Of a stretch of 64,000 nucleotides of DNA, positions 16,373 to 24,816 are shown piece after piece. The DNA comes from Bacillota bacterium (GTDB lineage: Bacteria; Bacillota; DTU030; DUMP01), in assembly GCA_030154105.1 (NCBI GenBank), contig JASKKP010000005.1:1-64000 (forward strand), read 5' to 3'. A program made the position numbers and the translations under genes. The first letter of the stretch is position 1. Each line of letters starts with the position of its first letter. The notes under the pieces were generated by a model that was not told the DNA's origin, made no database searches, and saw nothing but the letters and a program-made list of their open reading frames with translations.

Positions 16373-16651
16373 ATGCCTGCTTCCAACAAGATCAATGACC
16401 AGATCCTGGCGGACGTGATGCTGAACCAGCATAAGCTTGCGGCCAGCATGTTAACAAACTCGATTCTGGAGGCCTCGGACGACCGGCTGCGGCGCGACTA
16501 CCAGAGCATACTGAACGCTACCCTGGGCCACCAAAAACAAATCTTCAACTTCATGGCCCAAAAGGGCTGGTATCAACCGCCTGCGGCGAGTCCTCAGGAG
16601 ATCAACCAGGCCCAGCGCATGATGAACCAGATGCAGGCACAAACGCCGTAA
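16373..16651 (+). CDS. Spore coat protein, CotF family
   Basis: A 92-residue protein with the CotF-like pattern: an N-terminal NDQILADVMLNQHKLAASML helix, then a second helix LRRDYQSILNATLGHQKQIFNFM, then a C-terminal YQPPAASPQEINQAQRMMNQ tail. Many Clostridia carry tandem short CotF-type genes expressed in the mother cell and deposited on the spore coat. GAGGAGGAAGAG precedes the ATG. This is direct evidence for sporulation ability, although no sporulation promoter was confirmed. A strong terminator follows. Confidence 0.85.
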   Translation: MPASNKINDQILADVMLNQHKLAASMLTNSILEASDDRLRRDYQSILNATLGHQKQIFNFMAQKGWYQPPAASPQEINQAQRMMNQMQAQTP

Positions 16652-16659
16652 AGCGCCTA

Positions 16660-16690
16660 AACTACCCGGGCAACCGGGTAGTTTTCTTTA
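16660..16690 (+). terminator. Intrinsic terminator after the CotF gene
   Basis: ACTACCCGG (16661-16669) pairs perfectly with CCGGGTAGT (16674-16682) around GCAA and is followed by TTTCTTT. Confidence 0.95.
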
Positions 16691-16716
16691 CTCTTCATCC
16701 TCCCGAATGATATAAT
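16687..16716 (+). promoter_or_regulatory. Probable promoter for the prenyltransferase gene
   Basis: An extended -10 element TGATATAAT (16708-16716) lies 36 bases before the GTG start, with a weak -35 TTTACT at 16687-16692 (18-base spacing). Confidence 0.55.
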
Positions 16717-16751
16717 CAGAACGAAATAAAAAAGGCACAGGGGGGGAACGT

Positions 16752-17672
16752 GTGAACGACAGGCCGGTCTCTGTATCTTCCGAACTGGCGGTACGCGAGC
16801 GGCTGGCGGCTTATTTAACCCTCCTCAGGCCGCGCCAGTGGACCAAGAACGGTTTTGTGCTGGCCGGTGTAGTTTTCTCCGGCCTCTTCACTAATGCATC
16901 TGCCCTAGCGGCAGCTATAGCTGCTTTTTTCGTTTTCTGCCTCATCTCGAGCGCGAGTTACGTCTATAACGACATGTGCGACTTGGAAGAAGACCGCCTC
17001 CACCCGGTGAAATGCTTGCGCCCGCTGGCTGCAGGCACGGTGACGCTCGGCGAGGCCCGGGCCTTGCTTGTGTTACTCCTGACGGCCGCGCTGGCGGGTG
17101 GCTTTAGCCTGGGGCCTTCTTTCGGGGGCTTAGTGCTCCTTTACTTTCTTTGGACCATGGCCTATACGCGCTGGCTGAAAAAGATCGTACTCATAGACCT
17201 TATCTCCCTGGCCGCCGGCTTTGTGCTGCGGGCTGCTGCCGGTGCGGTGGCCGTGGGGGTGGGTATATCCCCCTGGCTTCTTATTTGCACCACGCTACTG
17301 TCGCTTTTTCTTGGGCTAGGAAAGCGGCGCCATGAGCTCCTGCTCCTGGAAACCCAGGCCGGCGCCCACCGCGCCGCACTTGCCGATTACTCACCAGAGC
17401 TTCTTAACCAGCTTCTGGCCACCGTGACGGCAGCAACCCTGGTCTCTTATTCGGTGTACACCTTTACGGCCGGACACAGCCTGTATATGATGCTCACGAT
17501 TCCCTTTGTGCTCTTCGGACTCTTCCGTTACCTTTACCTCATCTACCGCTGCGACCTGGGAGGCAGTCCGGAAGAGGCGCTTCTTACGGACAAACAGCTT
17601 CTCATCGACGTTCTCCTTTGGGGGCTCTCCGTGCTGACGGTGCTTTACCTAAACGGGCGGGGCATAGTGTAG
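16752..17672 (+). CDS. UbiA-family prenyltransferase, decaprenyl-phosphate phosphoribosyltransferase-like
   Basis: A 306-residue polytopic protein. The motif NDMCDLEEDRLHP (73-85) is the Asp-rich NDxxDxxxD site of UbiA enzymes, and the framing sequences RPRQWTKNGFVLAGVVFSG and CLRPLAAGTVTL match the DPPR-synthase subgroup (Rv3806c-like) more closely than menaquinone MenA. Those enzymes move 5-phosphoribose from PRPP to a polyprenyl phosphate. The start is a GTG behind AGGGGGGG. The neighbour downstream is a GT-C glycosyltransferase that could use a polyprenyl-phosphosugar, so the pair may build a surface glycan. This assignment rests on motif resemblance; another polyprenyl acceptor reaction is possible. 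Confidence 0.75.
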   Translation: MNDRPVSVSSELAVRERLAAYLTLLRPRQWTKNGFVLAGVVFSGLFTNASALAAAIAAFFVFCLISSASYVYNDMCDLEEDRLHPVKCLRPLAAGTVTLGEARALLVLLLTAALAGGFSLGPSFGGLVLLYFLWTMAYTRWLKKIVLIDLISLAAGFVLRAAAGAVAVGVGISPWLLICTTLLSLFLGLGKRRHELLLLETQAGAHRAALADYSPELLNQLLATVTAATLVSYSVYTFTAGHSLYMMLTIPFVLFGLFRYLYLIYRCDLGGSPEEALLTDKQLLIDVLLWGLSVLTVLYLNGRGIV

Positions 17673-17746
17673 ACCGCCGGCCGAACCTAAGGCTGCTGCC
17701 TTCCCGGGCAAGAGAAGCCCGAAAGGTCAATAAGGTGGTATGGCTC

Positions 17747-18964
17747 ATGAAGAAAAAAAGCGAATGGTGGGACCTGGCTGCCATTTTTCTGGTGGCCCTA
17801 GGTCTCCGCCTCCTCTTTAACTGGGGATTTGTCACCAACAAGGCCCATCCGGACATTGCGAGCATGTACCGGTACTCGCTGCGGGTGGCGCAAGGGGTTT
17901 ATTATGGCGAAGGCGCTTACTGGCCGCCTGGATTTATTTTCCTCTCGGGCGGCCTCATCCGCCTCTTCGGCCCCGGTGGCTACTGGACGGCTGTCCGCTA
18001 CCTGCAATCGGTGCTGGGGGCGGCTACCTGCGTCTTTGGTTACCTTATTGGCCGGGCGGCCTTTGGCAGCCGCGCGGCCGGCCTCCTGTCCGGGCTTCTC
18101 CTGGCCGGCTACCTGCCGCTTATCTACTATACCGGCCTGGCCTTCAGCGAGACTTTGTTCCTTTTTTTGTTCCTGGCAGCCGTCTGCTGCCTTTACCGGC
18201 TGGCGCGCACGCAGGCGCCGCACGACGCCGCCTGGGGTGGGTTTTTCCTCGGCCTGGCTACCCTTACGCGACCGGTTTCTCTTCTGGTACCCGTTTTGGT
18301 GATTCCCTGGTATTGGTTTCTCTGGAAGCGCAGGCTGCGCCTGGTACTAGGGCGCTTCCTGCTCCTTACGGCGGGGCTACTTCTCACCCTTTCCCCCTGG
18401 ACCGTGCGCAACCTGATTGTGACGGGTGAACCAGTGTTGGTGGACGTGAACGGCGGGATCAACTTCTACATAGGCCATAATGAGCGGGCCACCGGAACGT
18501 GGATGGACCTCGGCCAGAAGACGAACCCGGTTATCCTCCTGGGCGGCTCGCCCGAGGCCGGAAAGCTGGGCTACCGGCGCGGTCTGGAGTTCATCCTGAC
18601 CCATCCGCGTAAGGAACTATCCCTGGCCTGGACCAAGTTCAAGTGGTTTTGGACCAAGCCTTCGGACTGGTACATCACCCGCTACGCCCGCGAGCGGGGC
18701 CTACCTCATCTAGAGCCGCCCATCTGGGGTGCCTTGGCTGTGGCCGGAGCCATCCTTACCCGGCGGCGCTGGCGAGGCACGCTGTTTCTCCTCCTGTTCG
18801 TGCTGTATTACAACGCTATTATCGTAGCCTTCTACTTCGCGCCTCGCTATAGACTTGTCGTCGAGCCCTTTTTCCTCCTTCTTACCGCCGGCGGTATGGC
18901 GGAGGTCTTCTGCTGCCTATTGCGCCGTAAAGGGGCAGAGGAGCCGCGAGGCAACGAGGCATAG
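17747..18964 (+). CDS. GT-C glycosyltransferase (ArnT/PMT-like, polyprenyl-phosphosugar dependent)
   Basis: About 405 residues with ten or more membrane segments. The first extracytoplasmic loop carries acidic residues (KAHPDIASMYRYSLRVAQG, PPGFIFL) as in GT39/GT83 enzymes, and LTRPVSLLVPVLVIPWYWFLW and TLSPWTVRNLIVTGEPVLV are typical of the family. These enzymes transfer a sugar from a polyprenyl phosphate to a lipid, protein or glycan outside the membrane. The start is uncertain: the ATG at 17747 follows AAGGTGG, while a GTG at 17735 follows AAAGG. It begins 74 bases after the prenyltransferase, suggesting a donor-maker and donor-user pair. Confidence 0.8.
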   Translation: MKKKSEWWDLAAIFLVALGLRLLFNWGFVTNKAHPDIASMYRYSLRVAQGVYYGEGAYWPPGFIFLSGGLIRLFGPGGYWTAVRYLQSVLGAATCVFGYLIGRAAFGSRAAGLLSGLLLAGYLPLIYYTGLAFSETLFLFLFLAAVCCLYRLARTQAPHDAAWGGFFLGLATLTRPVSLLVPVLVIPWYWFLWKRRLRLVLGRFLLLTAGLLLTLSPWTVRNLIVTGEPVLVDVNGGINFYIGHNERATGTWMDLGQKTNPVILLGGSPEAGKLGYRRGLEFILTHPRKELSLAWTKFKWFWTKPSDWYITRYARERGLPHLEPPIWGALAVAGAILTRRRWRGTLFLLLFVLYYNAIIVAFYFAPRYRLVVEPFFLLLTAGGMAEVFCCLLRRKGAEEPRGNEA

Positions 18965-19054
18965 AGACCCGCCTTTTTCGAACTTGGGAAGACCCTAACG
19001 CTGCGCAGGTTCCCGCACGCCAAGAGTCCCGTGACTTCGCGGCCTAGGCTGGTT

Positions 19055-20146
19055 CTATTCGTAGACCTCGCCTTGGCCGAGCGCGTCGGCGGCCAGGATG
19101 GCATCCACCACCATTTCGGCGGTTACCGGGAAGGGTTCGTTGTGGATAGTTTCGTTTTGGGCGGTCGCACCCTGCGCTACCTTCATGAGGTCGTCGCGGG
19201 TGGGGTTTTCGATCCCCAGCTCGGCCAGGGTAGTGGGAAGCCCTACCGTCTGGCAAAACTCGAGCACTTCGTAAATCTTCTCCATCGGCTGGCCTTCCAG
19301 AACCAGCTGTACGAGGGTGGAGAAGGCCACTTTTTCACCGTGGTAGTAATGGTGAGTGGCTTCCAAGGCGGTGAAACCGTTGTGGACAGCATGGGCTGCT
19401 GCGAGCCCGCCACTTTCGAAGCCTAGGCCGGAAAGAAGCGTGTTGGCTTCGACGACTTTTTCCACGGCGGGGGTGACGGCGTTCTTCTCTACGGCGAGTT
19501 TGGCGGCGTAACCGTACTCGATCAAGGTACGGTAGCAGAGGTCGGCCAGGGCAATGGCGGTGGTGGTGGGGGTACCACCGGAAAGGGCAGCCTTACCGGC
19601 GGCATTGTTGGCTTCGGCCTCGAACTTAGTGGCCAAGGCGTCTCCCATGCCAGAGACCAAAAAGCGCGCCGGCGCCTGTGCGATGAGCTGGGTGTCTACC
19701 AGCACCAGGTTCGGGTTGCGGGGCAGAACCAGGTACTCCTCAAAAACCCCTTCCGGCGTATAGATTACCGAAAGGGCGCTGCAGGGCGCGTCTGTCGCGG
19801 CGATGGAAGGCAGAATGGCCACGGGGAGGTCGAGGTAGTAGGCTACGGCCTTAGCCGTGTCCAAGGTCTTACCACCGCCAAAGCCGACAATGACTTCGGC
19901 ACCCACGTCCTGGGCGATCTTTTTCACGCGTTCGATTTCCGGCTTGCTGCATTCACCACCAAAGTGCTCCACCGTAATCCTGAACTCGGCCAGGCCGCTC
20001 TCCAAAGTTGCCCCGGCCGTGCGCCAGGCGCTCTTCGAGGTAAGGATGAGCACGTTCTTGCCGAGCGGGCCGATAAACCTGCCGGCTTCCTTCAGCGCTC
20101 CTGCCCCCTGCACATATTTCCCTGGGGAAATTAGAGCCTTGACCAT
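19055..20146 (-). CDS. gldA: Glycerol dehydrogenase
   Basis: A 363-residue iron-containing-alcohol-dehydrogenase-superfamily enzyme of the GldA type. The NAD-binding region VIVGFGGGKTLDTAKAVAYYL and the metal-binding segments LDLPVAILPSIAATDAPCSALS and FESGGLAAAHAVHNGFTAL are present, followed by a final metal His in HHYYHGEKVAFS. It oxidises glycerol to dihydroxyacetone with NAD in the cytoplasm. The ATG at 20146 follows AAAGGAG eight bases upstream; an in-frame ATG 18 codons earlier is not needed. The gene stands alone on the minus strand between two plus-strand operons; no terminator or promoter was convincing. Confidence 0.93.
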   Translation of the reverse strand: MVKALISPGKYVQGAGALKEAGRFIGPLGKNVLILTSKSAWRTAGATLESGLAEFRITVEHFGGECSKPEIERVKKIAQDVGAEVIVGFGGGKTLDTAKAVAYYLDLPVAILPSIAATDAPCSALSVIYTPEGVFEEYLVLPRNPNLVLVDTQLIAQAPARFLVSGMGDALATKFEAEANNAAGKAALSGGTPTTTAIALADLCYRTLIEYGYAAKLAVEKNAVTPAVEKVVEANTLLSGLGFESGGLAAAHAVHNGFTALEATHHYYHGEKVAFSTLVQLVLEGQPMEKIYEVLEFCQTVGLPTTLAELGIENPTRDDLMKVAQGATAQNETIHNEPFPVTAEMVVDAILAADALGQGEVYE

Positions 20147-20338
20147 TCGGATCACTCCTTTCAGGTTGTGCTGCTGGGTATTCGAGCCGCTAATGAACAT
20201 TGGCCAGTTGCCTGCCGCCCATCCCCCCTCTTGCTGAGATCTTCCATTTAATAATAAGCGTTTTTTCTCTCGGCGAAAAGATGTTTTTGCCTTTACTCAG
20301 TATGGTATTTCAGCTTAGGCGGTATGTATTTTTCCCGC

Positions 20339-20367
20339 TTGACAGCTACCAAAATGCGGCATATAAT
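20339..20367 (+). promoter_or_regulatory. SigA-type promoter of the RND efflux operon
   Basis: TTGACA (20339-20344) and TATAAT (20362-20367) with exactly 17 bases between them. It reads into the adaptor gene at 20483. Confidence 0.9.
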
Positions 20368-20376
20368 GAAGCCGTT

Positions 20377-20396
20377 CCGACTGACCGGTCGGTCGG
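20377..20396. promoter_or_regulatory. 20-bp palindromic operator, probably for the operon's TetR regulator
   Basis: CCGACTGACCGGTCGGTCGG is a near-perfect inverted repeat: nine of ten base pairs match around the GACCGGTC core at 20383-20390. It lies ten bases after the -10 box, over the transcription start. TetR/AcrR repressors of efflux operons commonly bind GACCGGTC-like sites, and the last gene of this operon encodes one. Confidence 0.75.
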
Positions 20397-20482
20397 GACT
20401 TGTCTCCGTCTCGGCCGGACTGGGGGGCAGCACGGGAGAACACTTCCTTAACAGCCTAAGACTCTAAACGGGAGGAGAAAGG

Positions 20483-21667
20483 ATGCTGAGGCGCTACATA
20501 GTACTAGGAGTGCTCGCTGGTACGGTCCTCTTAGTTTTGAACGGCTGCAAGCCACCGGTAAGAGAGGTAGGTCCCCAGCCTGTGGCAGTGGAAGTGGCCA
20601 AGGTGACGCGTGGGAATATCGAGGTCACCAGCACGCTGACCGGGCGCGTTGAAGCACAGACGGAGGTACCCGTGCCGGCCAAGCTTTCAGCCCAGGTGGT
20701 GGCGGTTCGGGTGCGCGTTGGGGAGAAGGTTAAAGCGGGTCAGGTATTGGTGGAGCTGGACAAGAAAGACGTATCTGAACAGGTGCGTCAGGCGGAGGCC
20801 AATTTAAAGGTGGCTGAAGCCTCCCTGCCGCCGGCTTCAGGGGAGTCGGCCGCCGCTGCAAGCGCGCGCGTGGCCCTGGAGAGCGCGCAGGCCGACCTTA
20901 AGCGCATTGAAAGTTTAAAGGAACAGGGCCTTGCCTCTGAGCAAGCTTGGGAACAGGCGAAGGCGCGGGCGGCGGGAGCGGCGGCGCAGTACCAGGCGGT
21001 ACTGGATCAAGAAAGGGCGGCGAAGGCCCGTTATGAGCAGGCTCAAGCGGCTTTAGAGCTGGCACGTTCTCAGCTGGCCGACGCCACGATCACCGCGCCG
21101 ATTTCCGGCATTGTGGCTAGCCTTCCGGTAGAGGTGGGCCAAACGGTCTCTCCGGGGGTGGCGGTGGCGACCATTGTGAATATGGACCAGGTAAAAATCA
21201 AGCTTAACGTGCCGGAGAAAGATGTCGTTCATCTTAAAGAAGGGCAAGCGGCGAAAGTGCGCGTAACCAGCTTGAAGGGAAAGGAATTTACGGGCAAGCT
21301 CACTTCCCTGGCTCCGGCTGCTGACGCCAGGACGCGGAGTTTCCTCGCCGAAGTAACTTTAGATAACCCCGGATACGAACTTAAGCCCGGAATGTTTGCC
21401 GAAGTACGCTTGGTTACAGAGACACGCAAGGACGTAGTGATGGTACCTCAGGACGCTGTGCTCGTGGAGGGGGACGAGCACGTAGTCTACGTGGTGAGCG
21501 GTAATAGGGCACACCGCCGTGAAGTGAAGTTGGGCTTGGGCAACGACGAAGCGGTGGAGGTTCTAAGCGGCGTCAAGGAAGGCGAGGACTTGGTTGTTAC
21601 CGGACAGGACTACTTGGAAGACGGGGTACCGGTAACCGTAGTAGAAGGCCGGGGTGAGAGCAAGTGA
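20483..21667 (+). CDS. RND efflux periplasmic-adaptor-type lipoprotein
   Basis: A 394-residue adaptor with a lipoprotein signal (hydrophobic stretch ending VLNGC, lipidated Cys22). The order is a lipoyl half (KLSAQVVAVRVRVGEKVKAG), an alpha-hairpin of about 110 residues rich in Ala, Glu and Gln, the second lipoyl half (ITAPISGIVASLPVEVGQTV), a beta-barrel, and the membrane-proximal domain (VVMVPQDAVLVEGDEHVVYV). It links the inner-membrane pump to the outer channel. GGGAGGAGAAAGG precedes the ATG. Its stop overlaps the pump gene's GTG by four bases, so stoichiometry is probably coupled. Confidence 0.92.
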   Translation: MLRRYIVLGVLAGTVLLVLNGCKPPVREVGPQPVAVEVAKVTRGNIEVTSTLTGRVEAQTEVPVPAKLSAQVVAVRVRVGEKVKAGQVLVELDKKDVSEQVRQAEANLKVAEASLPPASGESAAAASARVALESAQADLKRIESLKEQGLASEQAWEQAKARAAGAAAQYQAVLDQERAAKARYEQAQAALELARSQLADATITAPISGIVASLPVEVGQTVSPGVAVATIVNMDQVKIKLNVPEKDVVHLKEGQAAKVRVTSLKGKEFTGKLTSLAPAADARTRSFLAEVTLDNPGYELKPGMFAEVRLVTETRKDVVMVPQDAVLVEGDEHVVYVVSGNRAHRREVKLGLGNDEAVEVLSGVKEGEDLVVTGQDYLEDGVPVTVVEGRGESK

Positions 21668-24600
21668 ACCTGGCACAGTTTTCGACGCGGCGACCGGTTG
21701 CCGTAACCATGGTGATTCTGGTCCTCATCGTTTTAGGGACTGTCTCCCTTACGCGCATTTCCATCGATCTTTTGCCTAAAATGACGCTGCCCATTGCCGC
21801 CGTGATGGCCACTTACCCCGGTGCAGGGCCAGAGGAGGTAGAAGAACTGGTGGCCAAGCCTTTGGAAAGCGTGCTGGCCACCGTGAGCAATGTCGATTCA
21901 ATTCAGTCGATAAGCTCGGCCGACTCGGCCACGATAATCGTCCAGTTTAACTGGGGTACGGACATGGATTTTGCTACCCTGGATATGCGCGAGAAGATCG
22001 ACCTCGTCATGCCGCGTTTACCGGACGGCGTCGATCGCCCTAGAGTGGTCAAGTTTGATCCCTCGATGATGCCGATTATGATCCTCAGCGTGTCCAGCGA
22101 GGGACGCGATCTGGCTTCCTTGAAGACGCTTTTGGAGGACAAGGTTGCTCCGCGGCTCGAACGCATAGAAGGCGTGGCGTATGCAACCGTGATCGGGGGG
22201 CCGAAGGAAGAAGTACGGGTGTTGGTAGATAGCCGGCGGCTTGCCGGGTACGGTTTCACGCTCGCCCAGCTTGTGCAGGCCCTGAAGGCAGAGAACCTCA
22301 ACATGCCCGGCGGAACCATCGAGCAAGGCACGCGCGAGTTCATCCTGAGAACTACCGGTGAGTTCAAGAGCCTGGACGAGCTTCGCAACCTGGTGCTTAC
22401 GAGCCCTCAGGGGGTCAGCGTACGCTTGGGCGACCTGGCAGACATAGAGGAAGTGGAGGATCAAGAGGAGTACACCCTGCTTAACGGCCGTCCCAGCATC
22501 GGGATCATGATTCAAAAGGAAGCAGGGGCCAACACGGTAAAGGTAGCCAACCAGGTACACCGGGAAATGGAGAAGCTGAGCCAAGAGCTCAGGGGGCTGA
22601 AATACACGTATGTATTTGACCAGGCGAAGTTCATCCAAAGGTCCATTGGCAGGCTTACCTCCAACGCTATTTCCGGTGCCGTCCTGGCCATCGTCATTTT
22701 GTACCTCTTCCTCCGCAACGTGCGAAGCACGCTGGTAATCGCTCTTTCCATTCCTATCTCGATAATTGCTACTTTCACTCTAGTGTACTTCAACGGCCTC
22801 ACCATCAACCTGATGTCCCTTGGTGGGTTGGCCCTCGGTGTTGGCATGTTGGTAGATAATTCGATTGTCGTCTTGGAAAACATCTACCGCCACCGGGAAG
22901 AGGGCGAAAGCCGTCTTCTCGCGGCGCAAAATGGTGCTGGCGAGGTGGCCATGGCCATCACCGCTTCCACCCTGACCACGATAGCCGTGTTTCTGCCCAT
23001 CGTATTCATTCAGGGGCTGACCGCCCAGATTTTCCGTGAACTGGCCCTCACCGTAACCTTTTCTCTCCTGGCTTCGCTCCTGGTGGCGCTTACGGTGGTG
23101 CCGATGCTGGCGAGCAAAATCTTAGTTATCGGCGAAAACGATGGCGGCCGGACTTCCGCACGGCCGGGTATTTTCTACCGCGCTTCAGAATGGATGGTAA
23201 GACAACTGGCGGCGGTAAGCGGCCGCTACCGGGCGCTCTTGGCCTGGGCCCTCGATCATCGGAGGGTGGTCCTGGCCGGAGCGGCAGCAGCCTTTATTTT
23301 GAGCCTTCTGGCCGTTCCACTGGTGGGCACGGAGTTTTTCCCCTCTACCGACGCGGGGCGGCTGAGCATCAGCATTGAACTTCCTTCGGGAGCAACCCTG
23401 GAGGAAACCGATAAGGTTGCCGAGCGCGTGGGGAAAATCGTCTCCTCTTATCCTGAGGTAGAGACGGTCTTTGTCAGTGCTGGGCGGTCAATGCAAGGCA
23501 TGAGCATAAGCGGGACGGACTCCAACACTGCCAGCCTCAACATCGAACTTGTACCCAAAGAGGAGCGGCGCCGCTCGGACCGCGAGATAGCGGATGCCAT
23601 CCGCCGCCAGGTGGAAAAAATACCGGGAGCGGAAATTCGCGTTACAACTCAGGACGTTATGACCATGGGCGGCGGCGGGATAGCCCAGCCCATAAGTCTG
23701 AGCATCCGCGGCGACGACCTAGACGTACTGCGCGATTTGGCCGACAAGGCGAAAGCTCTGGTGGCCAAGGTTCCGGGAACGCGAGAGATTCGGACGAGCT
23801 TCAGCGAAGGCCGACCGGAGGTGCAGGTGCGGCTTAACCGGGCCAAGGCAGCTTCCTTGGGGCTCAGCGCCGCGCAGGTGGCCCAAGCTGTGAGCACTGC
23901 CGTTCAGGGAGAAGTGGCGACCGAATACCGGGTGGGCGGAAAAGAAAAAGACATCCGCGTTCGGCTGGTCGAAGAAAGCGCCAACAGCTTGTCCGATCTT
24001 AAGAGCCTACTCATTTCGACGCCGACAGGGCTCACCGTACCCCTCGCCGATGTGGCGGATATCGTGATCGCCCGGGGCCCGGTGACGATCAACCGTGAGG
24101 ACCAGGCACGCGTAGTTACGGTTTCCTCGGACGTTTTCGGCCGGCCGCTCGGTGCCGTCAGCCGAGACATAGAGCGCCAGCTGGCCGGGCTTAAACTGCC
24201 GCCTGGATACACCATTACCTTTGGCGGGCAAAACAAGGAAATGAGCGAAGCGTTTTCTGGGCTCAGCCTGGCGCTCGGTCTGGCGGTGATTCTGGTCTAC
24301 ATGGTGATGGCGGCGCAGTTTGAATCCCTGCTCCATCCCTTTACCATCATGTTCTCCATGCCGCTCGCCCTAGTCGGGGTGGTGCTGGCCTTACTCATCA
24401 CGCGCAGGCCCATATCTGTTCCTGCTTTTATCGGCATTATCGTCCTGGCCGGGATTGTGGTGAATAATGCCATCGTGCTGGTAGATTACATCAACACGCT
24501 GCGGGCGCGGGGACTCGGCATGCGCGAGGCCATCCTTACGGCAGGGCCTATCCGCCTGCGTCCGATCCTGATGACCACCCTGACTACCGTTCTCGGCCTA

Positions 24601-24816
24601 ATTCCCTTAGCCCTGGGTTTGGGCGAAGGCGGCGAGATGCAGGCGCCCTTGGCGATTACGGTCATCGGCGGGCTATCGATGTCTACCCTGCTTACCCTGG
24701 TGGTTGTTCCCCTGGTTTATACCTTGTTCGAGGATATCGGAAGCGGACTAAAGAGGCGCCTGCGGCAGCTTGTGCTTGGGCGCGCTGAAACGAAAGGAGC
24801 GGAGATGGATGCTTAG
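21664..24816 (+). CDS. RND-family efflux pump permease (HAE1/AcrB-like)
   Basis: A full-length 1050-residue RND transporter. The hallmark N-terminus (NLAQFSTRRPVAVTMVILVLIVLG), two large extracytoplasmic loops and the twelve-helix layout are all present. In TM4 the proton-relay motif reads GVGMLVDNSIVVLENIYRH, so the pair is Asp-Asn rather than the Asp-Asp of AcrB, as in many Gram-positive and HAE-2-like members. TM10 carries GIVVNNAIVLVDYINTL. It would use the proton gradient to expel drugs, lipids or metabolites. The GTG start overlaps the adaptor stop codon. The substrate is unknown. Confidence 0.94.
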   Translation: MNLAQFSTRRPVAVTMVILVLIVLGTVSLTRISIDLLPKMTLPIAAVMATYPGAGPEEVEELVAKPLESVLATVSNVDSIQSISSADSATIIVQFNWGTDMDFATLDMREKIDLVMPRLPDGVDRPRVVKFDPSMMPIMILSVSSEGRDLASLKTLLEDKVAPRLERIEGVAYATVIGGPKEEVRVLVDSRRLAGYGFTLAQLVQALKAENLNMPGGTIEQGTREFILRTTGEFKSLDELRNLVLTSPQGVSVRLGDLADIEEVEDQEEYTLLNGRPSIGIMIQKEAGANTVKVANQVHREMEKLSQELRGLKYTYVFDQAKFIQRSIGRLTSNAISGAVLAIVILYLFLRNVRSTLVIALSIPISIIATFTLVYFNGLTINLMSLGGLALGVGMLVDNSIVVLENIYRHREEGESRLLAAQNGAGEVAMAITASTLTTIAVFLPIVFIQGLTAQIFRELALTVTFSLLASLLVALTVVPMLASKILVIGENDGGRTSARPGIFYRASEWMVRQLAAVSGRYRALLAWALDHRRVVLAGAAAAFILSLLAVPLVGTEFFPSTDAGRLSISIELPSGATLEETDKVAERVGKIVSSYPEVETVFVSAGRSMQGMSISGTDSNTASLNIELVPKEERRRSDREIADAIRRQVEKIPGAEIRVTTQDVMTMGGGGIAQPISLSIRGDDLDVLRDLADKAKALVAKVPGTREIRTSFSEGRPEVQVRLNRAKAASLGLSAAQVAQAVSTAVQGEVATEYRVGGKEKDIRVRLVEESANSLSDLKSLLISTPTGLTVPLADVADIVIARGPVTINREDQARVVTVSSDVFGRPLGAVSRDIERQLAGLKLPPGYTITFGGQNKEMSEAFSGLSLALGLAVILVYMVMAAQFESLLHPFTIMFSMPLALVGVVLALLITRRPISVPAFIGIIVLAGIVVNNAIVLVDYINTLRARGLGMREAILTAGPIRLRPILMTTLTTVLGLIPLALGLGEGGEMQAPLAITVIGGLSMSTLLTLVVVPLVYTLFEDIGSGLKRRLRQLVLGRAETKGAEMDA

